From contig CAJNDS010001226.1 of NCBI GenBank assembly GCA_905221605.1, positions 1-27,994 on the forward strand: DNA of 27,994 nt, written 5' to 3'. Shown here in pieces: positions 1-9,122 of the stretch. Source of the DNA: Symbiodinium natans (Eukaryota > Sar > Dinophyceae > Suessiales > Symbiodiniaceae). Made by a program: the position numbers and the translations under genes. Under the pieces are notes generated by a model. It searched no databases, was not told the origin of the DNA, and saw only the letters and a list, made by a program, of their open reading frames with translations. Every line of letters starts with the position of its first letter. Positions within the stretch are counted from its first letter, which is position 1.

Positions 1-2
1 GT

Positions 3-506
3 GCCCTGGCATCGCGGCAGACAGCTGCAGCCCCCGCGTCGGCTGCGACAAAGAAGAAATATCGAGAGCAGGTTCTGGCAGACAGGGCTCGGGCACGGCG
101 CCGGATGGGCCAGCCTTCAAAGAGAACGCCAGCTGGCGAGGCCGTCGAGAATACCACTGGGTTGCCCCCGGCGAAGCGCCGCCGGCTGGCCGAGGACTTC
201 GAGCGTTGGTGCCTTTTCGACTCCTGGAGCATGTGCGAGAACTGCGGCCTCCTCGCGCCTCGCGACCTCACAGAGAGCACGCTCAACAAGCCCCAGCCAC
301 CCACCAATGCCTCTTTTCAATTTCTGGCTTGCCGTTTTTTTTCTTCAGCATTTCCTCTGCCACCAAGGTGCACATGCGGGAAATGTGCCTCGTTGCGCTG
401 CACGTCCAGGGCTCTGCGCAGAGAAGCAACAAGGAGATGCCGCTGTGCCAGGACACACGGAGGGCATGGCTTTGACAACTGCAGCCTGAGATCAACGAAA
501 GGATGA
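3..506 (+). CDS. Partial open frame, CxxC-containing mobile-element-like protein fragment
   Basis: Frame 3 is open from the window edge to a TGA at 504-506, so the 5' end lies outside. The first ~100 codons look coding: a lysine/arginine-rich stretch (TKKKYREQ, later KRRRLAEDFERW) and then CENCG in a ...FDSWSMCENCGLLAPRDLT context, which resembles the N-terminal cysteine-pair region of large helicase-type mobile-element proteins. After about position 306 the translation turns irregular. A pyrimidine-rich run ending in TTCTTCAG near 344 and an AAG/GTGC near 367 could be intron 3' ends, so the last third may be intron plus exon. It lies upstream of and in the same direction as the helicase and may be the remains of the same transcription unit, with material lost between. 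I do not recognise a defined family; the link to the helicase is inference. Confidence 0.35.
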   Translation, partial: ALASRQTAAAPASAATKKKYREQVLADRARARRRMGQPSKRTPAGEAVENTTGLPPAKRRRLAEDFERWCLFDSWSMCENCGLLAPRDLTESTLNKPQPPTNASFQFLACRFFSSAFPLPPRCTCGKCASLRCTSRALRREATRRCRCARTHGGHGFDNCSLRSTKG

Positions 507-774
507 CTCGCGCCACAACTCACAAGACTCGAACCAGGGCGGAGAGAGGACACAAATCAAACTCAGGCTTGCGGCTAGATTGCCTAGATTCAAGAATGAC
601 ATCAGGCTCAAACAGCAGTGCAGGGCGCGACAAGGCCCGGGCATGCGTGCAGCTGGGGAACCGTGTTTTCCCATCTGCGACCTGGAGCGCATTGAGGTGT
701 GGTGCTGTACAGTGGGCTGCGCCTGTGCTAGTCTTGCGCTGCCACGACTTTGAAACACGATGGCCTGAGGCTAC
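507..774. other. Unassigned stretch between gene fragments
   Basis: Several frames are open here on both strands, but none has convincing protein character: high arginine and proline and no recognisable motif. It may be intron or the scar of a deletion within the upstream mobile-element gene. No RNA gene or tandem repeat is seen. Confidence 0.3.
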
Positions 775-1068
775 TCACTCCTCTCCTGGCTCGTTCGCCA
801 CGACCTCAACGCCCGCAGGCGCTTCTGGCAGTCCTCCCTCCTCGGGCAAGCCGGCGTCCGCCGCAAGCCGAACCTGCTCATGAATGCTGTTCGCCTTGGC
901 CGCCATGTCCTGCATGCTATCGAAGATGTGGATCAGCTTCTCCTTCTTCGGCAGGCGCGTCATCTGCTTCAACGTCTGCAGAACCTTGGCCAGCCCGTGC
1001 TCCGTCAGCACGGCCTCGGGCACGTTGTCCAGCAGCGCGACCAGCGCGTACAATGGCAGCCTATTCTT
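775..1068 (-). CDS. C-terminal exon of an unidentified minus-strand protein
   Basis: Read on the minus strand, this frame gives a well-balanced helical sequence (VALLDNVPEAVLTEHG, then KKEKLIHIFDSMQDM) and an acidic tail ending in NEPGEE before a TGA at 775-777. It looks far more protein-like than the proline/arginine-rich plus-strand frame over the same bases. No ATG opens it. Upstream on the minus strand, AAGAATAG/G near 1060 is a good splice acceptor, so this is probably a last exon whose earlier exons are lost or lie under the helicase. The start of about 1068 is approximate. Its 5' end overlaps the first codons of the plus-strand helicase frame, suggesting that two unrelated genes were joined here. 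Family not recognised; I name no function. Confidence 0.42.
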   Translation of the reverse strand, partial: KNRLPLYALVALLDNVPEAVLTEHGLAKVLQTLKQMTRLPKKEKLIHIFDSMQDMAAKANSIHEQVRLAADAGLPEEGGLPEAPAGVEVVANEPGEE

Positions 1069-2872
1069 ACTACGTGATGCAAGGCGAGAAAGTCGTGGCC
1101 GCCGAGACGGTCTCCAAGTTCAACGACCGCTACTTTGGCCAGTGGCTCATGCTTCACGTTCCCTTCGAGAAAGCCACGGACTTCTGCGTGCCGGAGCACG
1201 TCGCCCAACGGCTCCCGGAGGCACACAAGTACTTCGCCATGGCAATCCTCTGCGAGCACCCGGTGGCGCAGGCCATGTGGCAGGACGACGAGAAGATCCG
1301 CGCGGAGCTGAAGATGGAAGCGCACACCAAGGACCATGTGGACACCATCCTGGCCATGATCCGGGCGCACCGCGGCTTGCTTCAGGAATACCTTGATGGC
1401 TCCCTGGATGCCCGAAAGGACCGGCAAACCCAGGAGCAGTGCCGCGGCAAGACGAAGACCTGCAAGAAGAAAGCAGGCCCCGTGGACGCTAGCAAGTTCA
1501 ACAGGCAGCAACTCCGCGCCTCGTCTGCGTCGCAAAAAGCTGGTGGAGATGTGTCTTGTGTAATTCTTCTACTTTCACACACGCACGCACATGTCGAGTT
1601 CTTTTCTGCCGAGGCTTCAAGGAGCTCGTGGACACTGCCGTGGACAGAGCGCTGGCCATCGAGGATGCAGAGGACGAAGGCGAGGCGGATCGTCTGCGAC
1701 AAGAGGCGCGGGACAGCAAGGCCAATGTGTGCCTGGGGCCACCCGGGACCGGCAAGACCACGGTGGTCTTCTCTTGCATCGACCGTGCCTTGACCAAGGG
1801 CGGCAAGGTCTTGATGGCTTTGCCGACTGCGCAGTTGGCCAGTCGCATGAAGGCGCGCTACGGCCACAAGATCGACATCGACACCTGCCACGCTGCGTTT
1901 GGCTTGCATGAGTCTGCAGAGCACGGCGAGGCGTCCTTGCTGAGCATGTACTCCCTCATCGTCGTAGACGAGCTCTCGCAACTGGACATGATCAATTTCG
2001 AGAGGATTCTGAAGCTCTGGGTGGCTGCAGATCGCGCGCCCGCGCTGGCGCTGCTGGGCGACCGGTACCAGATGGCCGGCGTGGGCGAGAAGCGGCCGTG
2101 GCATGGGCGCCTGTGGAACATATTGTGCTACCGCGTGGCCCTGCACAAGATGTACCGCTGCAAGGACAAGGCGCACGCCAAGCTGCTGGCGACACTCAGG
2201 ACCGGCAAGCCGAACGCCAAGCTCCTCCGGCAGCTCCGCAAGAAAATGGCGTGGCGCCCCCCGGGCCGGCCCACGGTGAAGGGACTCCAGAAGCTTCTGA
2301 AGTCCAAGCCCAACACGACCATCCTGACGTGCACCAGGCGGGGTGCTGCTGTGGTCAATGGAACTGCGTTGAAGGCACTCTTTCCGAAGTTTCCGCCGCT
2401 TGCGACTTTGCCGGCCGACGTGGATTCCAATCCCGAGAACTACGCGCAGGGCAAGCTGAAGCCGGCTGCCGAGCTGCAGCCCTCGGCCATGCCCGTCTAC
2501 AAGGGCATGAGGGTATACTTGACCCGCAACGTGCGCAAGGACATCGACTTCGTCAACGGCATGGAGGGGACAGTCCTGAAGTACGACAACGACACGGGGG
2601 GTCTCCTGGTGCGCACCGCCACGGGCTTTGCGGTCAGCGTCTGGCCGTGGACCGACCCGGAGAGGGGTGGCCTGGTTTACTATCCGGTCCGGCCGGGCTA
2701 CGCATCCACCATCATCAAGTTCCAAGGCGCGGAGCTGCCCCATGTCGTCGTGTACTTGGATGCCCCGAAGGTGCCTGCCGCGGCCTACACTGCCATCAGC
2801 AGGGTCGGCTACTACAAGGACTTCCTGCTGGCTGGCATCTTGACAGAGGATCATTTCACTCCAGCGAAGTGA
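1053..2872 (+). CDS. Pif1/RecD-like SF1 DNA helicase, one intron
   Basis: Two exons (1053-1542 and 1614-2872) would encode about 582 residues. SF1 helicase motifs appear in order in spliced numbering: Walker A GPPGTGKTT (about 205-213), Walker B VVDEL (280-284; D282, E283), motif III LLGDRYQ (310-316), a motif IV-like TILTCTRRGAAVVN (399-412), RNVRKDIDFVNGMEGTV (the NG..G loop of RecD2/Pif1-type enzymes), motif V IIKFQGAEL (530-538) and motif VI YTAISRV (555-561). Such enzymes are ATP-driven 5'-3' DNA helicases. The first ~160 residues (FNDRYFGQWLMLHVPF) resemble the region before the helicase in giant mobile-element helicases of dinoflagellates. The ATG at 1053 is only the first in frame; the native N terminus is probably missing. 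All catalytic motifs are present, so it could still be active. The family call is strong; mobile origin is inference. Confidence 0.8.
1543..1613 (+). other. Probable 71-bp GT-AG intron in the helicase gene
   Basis: The reading frame moves from frame 3 to frame 2 here. Splicing G/GTGGAG at 1542/1543 to CCGAG/GCTTC at 1613/1614 joins ...QKAG to FKELVD with the phase intact. The segment is pyrimidine- and CA-rich (CTTTCACACACGCACG) and has an in-frame stop in the downstream frame just before 1556. An alternative donor three bases further (GA) would add one glycine; GA and GC donors are known in dinoflagellates. Confidence 0.6.
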
Positions 2873-3406
2873 GGCCCTGGTCAGCGCAGTTCTACTTTTG
2901 CTTAGGGCATCACACGTGCAGAATCTATGTGGCAAAATGTCGGCGCCACGCGCATACAGGCGTTTTGTTCGGCGCGACAGAAGTTCTAGACAGGTCTTCG
3001 TCTACAGCTCACAGCAGCTGGGTTTCACTTGCCACAGCACAGAGTCGGACGTGGCAACAAATACAGCTTCTTGCACGCTGTTCTGCGATTATACCTATGC
3101 CACGATCGAGACGATTGCACCTTGGTAGGTCTCAGCTTGTTTTCCTAAGACTTCTGCTTGTATTCATCGCAACAGCTGGCAGATATTGCTGCTGCGCGTT
3201 GGCTCAAATCTTGGATAGCTCGTCTCCCGCATCAGCTGTGCCTCTTGTCAGATCTACACGTGCTCGTGGCCCTTCGGATGTATTTAAGCAAATTTTTGCT
3301 ATTCAATCTTGACCCTTGTCTGAGATGTTGGAGCCAGAAACTTAACCATAGCCTTGACTCTAGGTGTTACAGTTCTTGACAAAATGCTGCACGCCCAGGC
3401 AAAGTC
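2873..3406. other. 3' flank of the helicase, no gene seen
   Basis: Short frames exist but are interrupted and lack coding character. No RNA gene, tandem repeat or poly-A tract is visible. Probably 3' UTR plus intergenic DNA. Confidence 0.4.
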
Positions 3407-3667
3407 ATGGAGCTGGCAGAAGAAACTGGGCGGCTGCTGCGCTGGCACCTGCCCGACTGGGTTGATGGCTTGTCTATCCTGAACTGGCTAGGCGCCTGCA
3501 GACAAGCGCGCTTGTGTCAGCGCGGGATCCCTTGGCCGGCCAAATTTCTGGGAATCGTCGACTTCCCCACAAAGATAATGGCATATATGCGGAAGCACCA
3601 TATCATGCCGGCCAACGAGGCTGCAGAATGGAACCGAGTCGAGGCTGCAGATAGCTGCTCTTTCTGA
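3407..3667 (+). CDS. Small hypothetical ORF, 86 aa
   Basis: An ATG-initiated frame of 86 codons with ordinary composition (MELAEETGRLLRWHLPDW at the start, then WPAKFLGIVDFP) ends at TGA 3665-3667. It is the only frame in the 2.9-3.7 kb stretch that reads like protein. No family, membrane segment or signal peptide is recognised. It may be an exon remnant or chance. Confidence 0.22.
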   Translation: MELAEETGRLLRWHLPDWVDGLSILNWLGACRQARLCQRGIPWPAKFLGIVDFPTKIMAYMRKHHIMPANEAAEWNRVEAADSCSF

Positions 3668-3736
3668 AACCAAAGGTCTTCTCATGATTTTCTCAAGGCT
3701 GATAAACGACTGTTCCTGCTCCACCAAACCATATAT

Positions 3737-3754
3737 CCCCCCTTGATAGGGGGG
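3737..3754. repeat. Short C6/G6 hairpin with adjoining G-runs
   Basis: CCCCCC (3737-3742) pairs with GGGGGG (3749-3754) across TTGATA. Another G6 run follows at about 3757-3762, so the plus strand could also stack as a G-quadruplex. It marks the left edge of the repeat block. Confidence 0.5.
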
Positions 3755-3770
3755 TAGGGGGGTAGACAAC

Positions 3771-3879
3771 CCTAAACCCGTCCAAGGTTTGTATTTTGGG
3801 TGGGCGGGCGGGCATTGCAGCTCATGCGCCGACCCCCAACCACTTCATGGAGGGGGTCGAAGCGCACTCGCAGCGAAAA
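3771..3879 (+). repeat. Pre-telomere hairpin module, copy 1
   Basis: Holds a lone CCCTAAA, a TTTTGGGTGGG stretch, and a two-storey hairpin: outer stem TGCGC (3825-3829)/GCGCA (3862-3866) and inner stem CGACCCCC (3830-3837)/GGGGGTCG (3852-3859), with a two-base AA bulge. Thirteen bases then separate it from the CCCTAAA array at 3880. It is the most diverged of four such modules but keeps the same order and spacing. Confidence 0.6.
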
Positions 3880-4081
3880 CCCTAAACCCTAAACCCTAAA
3901 CCCTAAACCCTAAACCCTAAACCCTAAACCCTAAACCCTAAACCCTAAACCCTAAACCCTAAACCCTAAACCCTAAACCCTAAACCTAAACCATAAACCC
4001 TAAACCCTAAACCCTAAACCCTAAACCCTAAACCCTAAACCCTAAACCCTAAACCCTAAACCCTAAACCCTAAACCCTAAA
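3880..4081 (+). repeat. CCCTAAA telomere-like array, about 29 copies
   Basis: Near-perfect 7-bp tandem repeat in C-rich orientation, with slight disorder near 3980-3993. The C-rich strand on the plus strand is the orientation expected at the left end of a chromosome. It is internal here, so it is an interstitial array or an old junction. Confidence 0.95.
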
Positions 4082-4339
4082 CTGCGAGCAAGGCCCCTGA
4101 TTAGCTGCCGGCAAGGCAGCGGGCCGCAGCGAGCCCGCCGAGCCTCTAGCGACGGCAGCCGACAACTGAGTAGCGACAGTCTAGCAGTTGGAGGCAGATG
4201 CTCTCTTCAGTGCCAGAAGAGTTAGCTTCTGGCACCGTAACGCACTCCTCACAGCTTTGAAAGAGGGAACAGGGCGTACAGCCCTAAAGCATATTTTATT
4301 ACCCTAAAGCCTAGACCCCCTTCCTTCCAATTTAAAAAT
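4082..4339 (+). repeat. Hairpin-cluster spacer, copy 1
   Basis: About 258 bp with a run of separate inverted repeats: GCTGCC/GGCAGC (4104-4120); GCGGGC/GCCCGC (4119-4138); nested GCCTC/GAGGC with inner CAACTG/CAGTTG (4142-4195); a perfect 10-bp stem GTGCCAGAAG/CTTCTGGCAC with loop AGTTAG (4210-4235); and AGGGC/GCCCT (4271-4285). No open frame of note. A second copy at 11930-12187 differs at only about three bases. The density of stems suggests a structured RNA or cruciform-prone DNA, but no known RNA family is recognised. Confidence 0.7.
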
Positions 4340-4564
4340 TAGGATTTAGGATTTAGGGTTTAGGATTTAGGATTTAGGATTTAGGATTTAGGATTTAGGA
4401 TTTAGGATTTAGGATTCAGGATTTAGGATTTAGGATTTAGGATTTAGGATTTAGGATTTAGGATTTAGGATTTAGGATTTAGGATTTAGGATTTAGGATT
4501 TAGGATTTAGGATTTAGGATTTAAGATTTAGGATTTAGGATTTAGGATTTAGGATTTAGGATTC
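4340..4564 (+). repeat. TTTAGGA variant telomere-like array, about 32 copies
   Basis: Tandem AGGATTT units, orientated opposite to the CCCTAAA array on the other side of the spacer. Nearly every unit carries A in place of the last G of TTTAGGG, with one TTTAGGG and one TTCAGGA, so a variant unit was amplified; this is not random decay. Confidence 0.93.
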
Positions 4565-4574
4565 AGGGGCCTCT

Positions 4575-5149
4575 CTGGGGAGGCCCGGCTTCGTAATTTA
4601 GTATTCGGGCGAGGCCCGGCTTCGTAATTTAGTATCGCGGGGAGGCCCGGCTTCGTAATTTAGTATTCCGTGGAGGCCCGGCTTCGTAATTTAGTATTCC
4701 GGGGAGGCCCGGCTTCGTAATTTAGTATTCCGGGGAGGCCCGGCTTCGTAATTTAGTATTCCGGGGAGGCCCGGCTTCGTAATTTAGTATTCCGGGGAGG
4801 CCCGGCTTCGTAATTTAGTATTCCGGGGAGGCCCGGCTTCGTAATTTAGTATTCCGGGGAGGCCCGGCTTCGTAATTTAGTATTCCGGTGAGGCCCGGCT
4901 TCGTAATTTAGTATTCCGGGGAGGCCCGGCTTCGTAATTTATTATTCCGGGGAGGCCCGGCTTCGTAATTTAGTATTCCGGGGAGGCCCGGCTTCGTAAT
5001 TTAGTATTCCGGGGAGGCCCGGCTTCGTAATTTAGTATTCCGGGGAGGCCCGGCTTCGTTTTTTCGTATTCCGGGAAGGCCCGGCTTCGTAATTTATTTA
5101 GTATTCCGGGGAGGCCCGGCTTCGTAATTTAGTATTCCGGGGAGGCCCG
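4575..5149 (+). repeat. 31-bp tandem array, round 1 of block 1 (about 18 units)
   Basis: Unit AGGCCCGGCTTCGTAATTTA plus GTATTCCGGGG. Each unit can pair CCCGG with CCGGG around a 17-nt AT-richer loop. Units are almost identical, with odd variants at 5050-5100. There are no variable spacers. Confidence 0.93.
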
Positions 5150-5640
5150 GGGACTTGCTTCCTCTTGGCTGGGAGGGGCCGTTTTGGTCAAAAATCCAGA
5201 AAACGAGAGCCCACCCGGGACCGTCGATTTCAGTACTAAAAAATCACATTTTAAATAGGGACCCGGGCCGATCCTGGGGTACCCCTTATTTGGGGTGTTT
5301 TTGGAGGCAAACTTTCCCTCTCAAGGGGGGGTCGGAGTTTGAGGCAAGGGGGGGTCTCCGAAGACTATTTTGCCTTTAAAATTGAAAAATACCACCCCAG
5401 GTCGCGGGGGCGGCCCTTCTGAAGCTTAAAAACACTGAAAAACATTGAAAAACCTTAAAAAACATTGAAAAACGCTGAAAAATCTTGAAAAACCTTGAAA
5501 AACTTGCAATCCTGAGGTGAAAGCTCCGTTTTGGTCAAAAAACCCAGAAAACGAGAGCCCACCCAGAACCGTCGATTTCAGTACTAAAAAATCGCACTTT
5601 TAATAGGGACCCGGGCCGATCCTGGGGTCCCCCTCATTTG
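5150..5640 (+). repeat. Long unit, round 1 of block 1
   Basis: Starts with GGGGACTTGCTTCCTCTTGG. It contains two copies of the conserved core (TCGATTTCAGTACTAAAAAA, then CCCGGGCCGATCCTGGGG) and between them a run of A5 tracts every 10 bp (5426-5506). Relative to its sisters it lacks about 27 bp near 5397 (the TTGACCAAAACTAGG segment). The third quarter ends abruptly at the next 31-bp array. Confidence 0.85.
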
Positions 5641-6018
5641 GCGAGGCCCGGCTTCGTAATTTAGTATTCCGGGGAGGCCCGGCTTCGTAATTTAGTATTC
5701 GGGCGAGGCCCGGCTTCGTAATTTAGTATTCCGGGGAGGCCCGGCTTCGTAATTTAGTATTCCGGGGAGGCCCGGCTTCGTAATTTAGTATTCCGGGAGG
5801 CCCGGCTTCGTAATTTAGTATTCCGGGGAAGCCCGGCTTCGTAATTTAGTATTCCGGGGAGGCCCGGCTTCGTAATTTAGTATTCCGGGGAGGCCCGGCT
5901 TCGTAATTTAGTATTCCGGGGAGGCCCGGCTTCGTAATTTATTCCGGGAAGGCCCGGCTTCGTAATTTAGTATTCCGGGGAGGCCCGGCTTCGTAATTTA
6001 GTATTCCGGGGAGGCCCG
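5641..6018 (+). repeat. 31-bp tandem array, round 2 of block 1 (about 12 units)
   Basis: Same unit as at 4575, with a few shortened copies near 5938-5950. Confidence 0.92.
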
Positions 6019-6594
6019 GGGACTTGCTTCCTCTTGGCTGGGAGGGGCCGTTTTGGTCAAAAATCCAGAAAACGAGAGCCCACCCGGGACCGTCGATTTC
6101 AGTACTAAAAAATCACATTTTGAATAGGGACCCGGGCCGATCCTGGGGTACCCCTCATTTGGGGTGTTTTTGGAGGCAAACTTTCCCTCTCAAGGGGGGG
6201 TCGGAGTTTGAGGCAAGGGGGGGTCTCCGAAGACTATTTTGCCTTTAAAATTGAAAAATACCACCCCCCCTTGACCAAAACTAGGCTGTGAAAAGGTCGC
6301 GGGGGCGGCCCTTCTGAGGCTTAAAAACACTGAAAAACATTGAAAAACCTTAAAAAACATTGAAAAACGCTGAAAAACCTTGAAAAACCTTGAAAAACTT
6401 GCAATCCTGAGGTGAAAGCTCCGTTTTGGTCAAAAAACCCAGAAAACGAGAGCCCACCCAGAACCGTCGATTTCAGTACTAAAAACTCGCACTTTTAATA
6501 GGGACCCGGGCCGATCCTGGGGTCCCCCTCATTTGGGGTGTTTTTAGGGGCAAACTTTCCCTTTGAAGGGGGGTCGGAGTTTGAGGCAAGGGGG
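6019..6594 (+). repeat. Long unit, round 2 of block 1
   Basis: The fullest version in this block: 5' part, core, GGTCGGAGTTTGAGGCAAGG, TTGACCAAAACTAGGCTGTG, A-tract run (6321-6409), second core and second GGAGTTTGAGGCAAG stretch, joined directly to the next 31-bp array. Confidence 0.87.
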
Positions 6595-6777
6595 GGCTTC
6601 GTAATTTAGTATTCCGGCCCGGCTTCGTAATTTAGTATTCCGGGGAGGCCCGGCTTCGTAATTTAGTATTCCGGGGAGGCCCGGCTTCGTAATTTAGTAT
6701 TCCGGTGAAACCCGGCTTCGTAATTTAGTATTCCGGGGAGGCCTGGCTTCGTAATTTAATATTCCGGGGAGGCCCGG
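6595..6777 (+). repeat. 31-bp tandem array, round 3 of block 1 (about 6 units)
   Basis: Same unit; the first copy is truncated where it joins the long unit (ATTCCGGCCCGG). Confidence 0.92.
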
Positions 6778-7371
6778 GGACTTGCTTCCTCTTGGCTGGG
6801 AGGGGCCGTTTTGGTGAAAAAATCCAGAAAACGAGAGCCCACCCGGGACCGTCGATTTCAGTACTAAAAAATCACATTTTAAATAGGGACCGGGCCGATC
6901 CTGGGGTCCCCCTCATTTGGGGTGTTTTTGGAGGCAAACTTTCCCTCTCAAGGGGGGTCGGAGTTTGAGGCAAGGGGGGGTCTCCGAAGACTATTTTGCC
7001 TTTAAAATTGAAAAATACGACCCCCCCTTGACCAAAACTAGGCTGTGAAAAGGTCGCGGGGGCGGCCCTTCATCATAATTGAGGGTTACAAACCCTGAAA
7101 CACCCTGAAAAACATTGAAAAACCATAAAAAAATTGAAAAACGCTGAAAAACCTTGAAAAACCTTGAAAAACTTGAAATCCTGAAACCGGTGAGGGCTCG
7201 GTTTTGGTCAAAATCCAGAAAACGAGAGGCCACCCAGAGGCGTCGATTTCAGTACTAAAAAATCGCATTTTTAACTGGGACCCGGGCCGATCCTGGGGTC
7301 CCCCTCATTTGGGGTGTTTTTGGAGGCAAACTTTCCCTCTCAAGGGGGGGTCGGAGTTTGAGGCAAGGGGG
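6778..7371 (+). repeat. Long unit, round 3 of block 1
   Basis: Variant subtype: the segment before the A-tracts reads CATCATAATTGAGGGTTACA and the second core is preceded by CCGGTGAGGGCTCGG. A-tract run at about 7091-7188. Confidence 0.87.
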
Positions 7372-7515
7372 GGCTTCGTAATTTAGTATTCCGGCCCGGC
7401 TTCGTAATTTAGTATTCCGGGGAGGCCCGGCTTCGCAATTTAGTATTCCGGGGAGGCCCGGCTTCGTAATTTAGTATTCGGGGAGGCCCGGCTTCGTAAT
7501 TTAGTATTCCGGGGA
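7372..7515 (+). repeat. 31-bp tandem array, round 4 of block 1 (4-5 units)
   Basis: Shortest array of the block. The last unit is cut within GGGGAG and runs straight into TTTTGGTCAAAA. Confidence 0.92.
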
Positions 7516-8146
7516 GTTTTGGTCAAAAATCCAGAAAACGAAAGCCCACCCGGGACCGTCGATTTCAGTACTAAAAAATCACATTTTAAATAGGGACCCG
7601 GGCCGATCCTGGGGTCCCCCTCATTTGGGGTGTTTTTGGAGGCAAACTTTCCCTCTCAAAGGGGGTCGGAGTTTGAGGCAAGGGGGGGTCTCCGAAGACT
7701 ATTTTGCCTTTAAAATTGAAAAATACGACCCCCCCTTGACCAAAACTAGGCTGTGAAAAGGTCGCGGGGGCGGCCCTTCATCATAATTGAGGGTTACAAA
7801 CCCTGAAACACCCTGAAAAACATTGAAAAACCATAAAAAAACTGAAAAACGCTGAAAAACCTTGAAAAACCTTGAAAAACTTGAAATCCTGAAACCGGTG
7901 AGGGCTCGGTTTTGGTCAAAATCCAGAAAACGAGAGGCCACCCAGAGGCGTCGATTTCAGTACTAAAAAATCGCACCCGGGCCGATCCTGGGGTCCCCCT
8001 CATTTGGGGTGTTTTTGGAGGCAAACTTTCCCTCTCAAGGGGGGGTCGGAGTTTGAGGCAAGGGGGGTCTCAGAAGACTATTTTGCCTTTAAAATTGAAA
8101 AATACGACCCCCCCTTGACCAAAACTAGGCTGTGAAAAGGTCGCGG
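7516..8146 (+). repeat. Long unit, round 4 of block 1
   Basis: Lacks the ACTTGCTTCCTC start. It carries the CATCATAATTGAGGG subtype, an A-tract run (7799-7888), and a second core that has lost about 15 bp (ATCGCACCCGGG). It runs through a further GTCTC...AAAAGGTCGCGG segment into telomere-like sequence. Confidence 0.86.
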
Positions 8147-8638
8147 TAGGGTTTAGGATTTAGGGCCTTTAGGCTTTAGGATTTAGGATTCAGGCCTTTA
8201 GGGTTTAGGATTTAGGACTTTTCGGGAAAACGGAGGGTGACCCAAAGGCATCGTTTGCAGTACTAAAAAATCGCATTTTCATTAGGGGTCCGGCCAAATC
8301 CTGGGGCAGGGCCTTTCGGGTTTAGGATTCAGGGCTTTTAGGAATTAGGATTCAGAGCGTTGAGGGTTTAGGATTTAGGATTCAAGGCCTTTAGGGTTTA
8401 AGATTTAGGATTCAGGGCCTTTTGGGTTTAGGATTCAGAGCCTTTAGGGTTTCAGGTTCAAGGCCTTTAGGGTTTAGGATTCAGGGCCTAGGGTTTAGGA
8501 TTCAAGGCCTTTAGGGTTTAGGATTCAGGGCTTTTAGGGTTTAGGATTCAGGGCCTTTAGGCTTTAGGATTTAGGATTCAGGCCTTTAGGGTTTAGGATT
8601 TAGGATTCAGGGCCTTTAGGGTTTAGGATTCAGGGCCT
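8147..8638 (+). repeat. TTTAGGATTCAGGGCC-type degenerate telomere-like array with an embedded core copy
   Basis: Units of TTTAGGGTTTAGGATTCAGG plus GCC repeat irregularly. At 8219-8316 a diverged core element (GCAGTACTAAAAAATCGCAT, then AAATCCTGGGG) sits inside. About 290 bp of its left part has no counterpart in block 2. Confidence 0.85.
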
Positions 8639-8735
8639 TGCGCCGTCACGCGCGTCACGCGCGTCACGGGCGTCACGCGCGTCACGGGCGTCACGCGCGT
8701 CACGGGCGTCACGCACGTCACGGGCGTCACGCGCG
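8639..8735 (+). repeat. 9-bp minisatellite (GTCACGCGC/GTCACGGGC)
   Basis: About ten or eleven GTCACG[CG]GC units alternating C and G at one position. The period of three codons leaves both strands open, so the translated histidine/alanine/arginine repeats are an artefact. Confidence 0.9.
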
Positions 8736-8745
8736 CTGGGGCTTC

Positions 8746-8868
8746 CATGGGGCCTTCCAGGGGCCTTGCCAGGGGCCTTGCCAGGGGCCTTGCCAGGGGC
8801 CTTGCCAGGGGCCTTGCCAGGGGCCTTGCCAGGGGCCTTGCCAGGGGCCTTGCCAGGGGCCTCGTAGG
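8746..8868 (+). repeat. 12-bp minisatellite GGGGCCTTGCCA, 8 copies
   Basis: Perfect tandem units of four codons. The block 2 equivalent has 10 copies, a clear copy-number difference between otherwise near-identical stretches. Confidence 0.92.
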
Positions 8869-8976
8869 GGCCTTCTAGGGATCTCAAAGGGCTTCCAGGG
8901 GCTCCCAAGCTGGCCAGGGGCGCAGTGGCTTTCCAGGGTGATCTTCCCAGGCCCTCCAGGGGCCTCCCAGAGGCCT
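8869..8976 (+). other. GC-rich linker, no gene
   Basis: Decayed CCAGGGGCC-like units grade into non-repetitive sequence. Conserved in block 2 at about 17576-17690. Confidence 0.5.
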
Positions 8977-9122
8977 TTGTACACAGCGGCGCTGCGGAGC
9001 GCAGTGTCAACGAGCGATGGCGCCGCGGCCCCGAGCGCGGAATCGGTGCTCCCTGCCGGGCCTACTCGCGCGTAAAAACACAACGTATAAGCAGACTGTT
9101 GCCCCCTGCTTTACTTTTCGTT
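8977..9122 (+). repeat. 146-bp dispersed repeat, copy 1
   Basis: Starts TTGTACACAGCGGCG and ends near TTTACTTTTCGTT. It recurs at 9358-9503 and twice in block 2. It contains small stems such as CTGCG/CGCAG. No credible coding. Confidence 0.85.

Noticed and set aside
1-489. 162-codon frame 1 from the window edge
   Set aside because: Starts at GTG and is arginine-rich throughout; frame 3 over the same bases has the CENCG and KRRRLAEDFERW protein-like stretch.
1382-2935. 517-codon minus-strand frame opposite the helicase
   Set aside because: It mirrors the GC-rich third-position bias of the helicase exon and has no recognisable motif, whereas the plus strand has a full set of SF1 motifs.
3880-4081. 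True chromosome end
   Set aside because: Non-telomeric DNA continues on both sides and the array is short; it is interstitial unless the contig is misassembled.
4575-5149. Regular 31-bp repeats resembling a CRISPR array
   Set aside because: The units abut directly with no unique spacers, and no cas gene is near; it is a plain tandem satellite.
8630-9083. Frames with GKAP, QGPC or HAR repeats (also at 17332-17797)
   Set aside because: Products of 9- and 12-bp minisatellites whose period is divisible by three.
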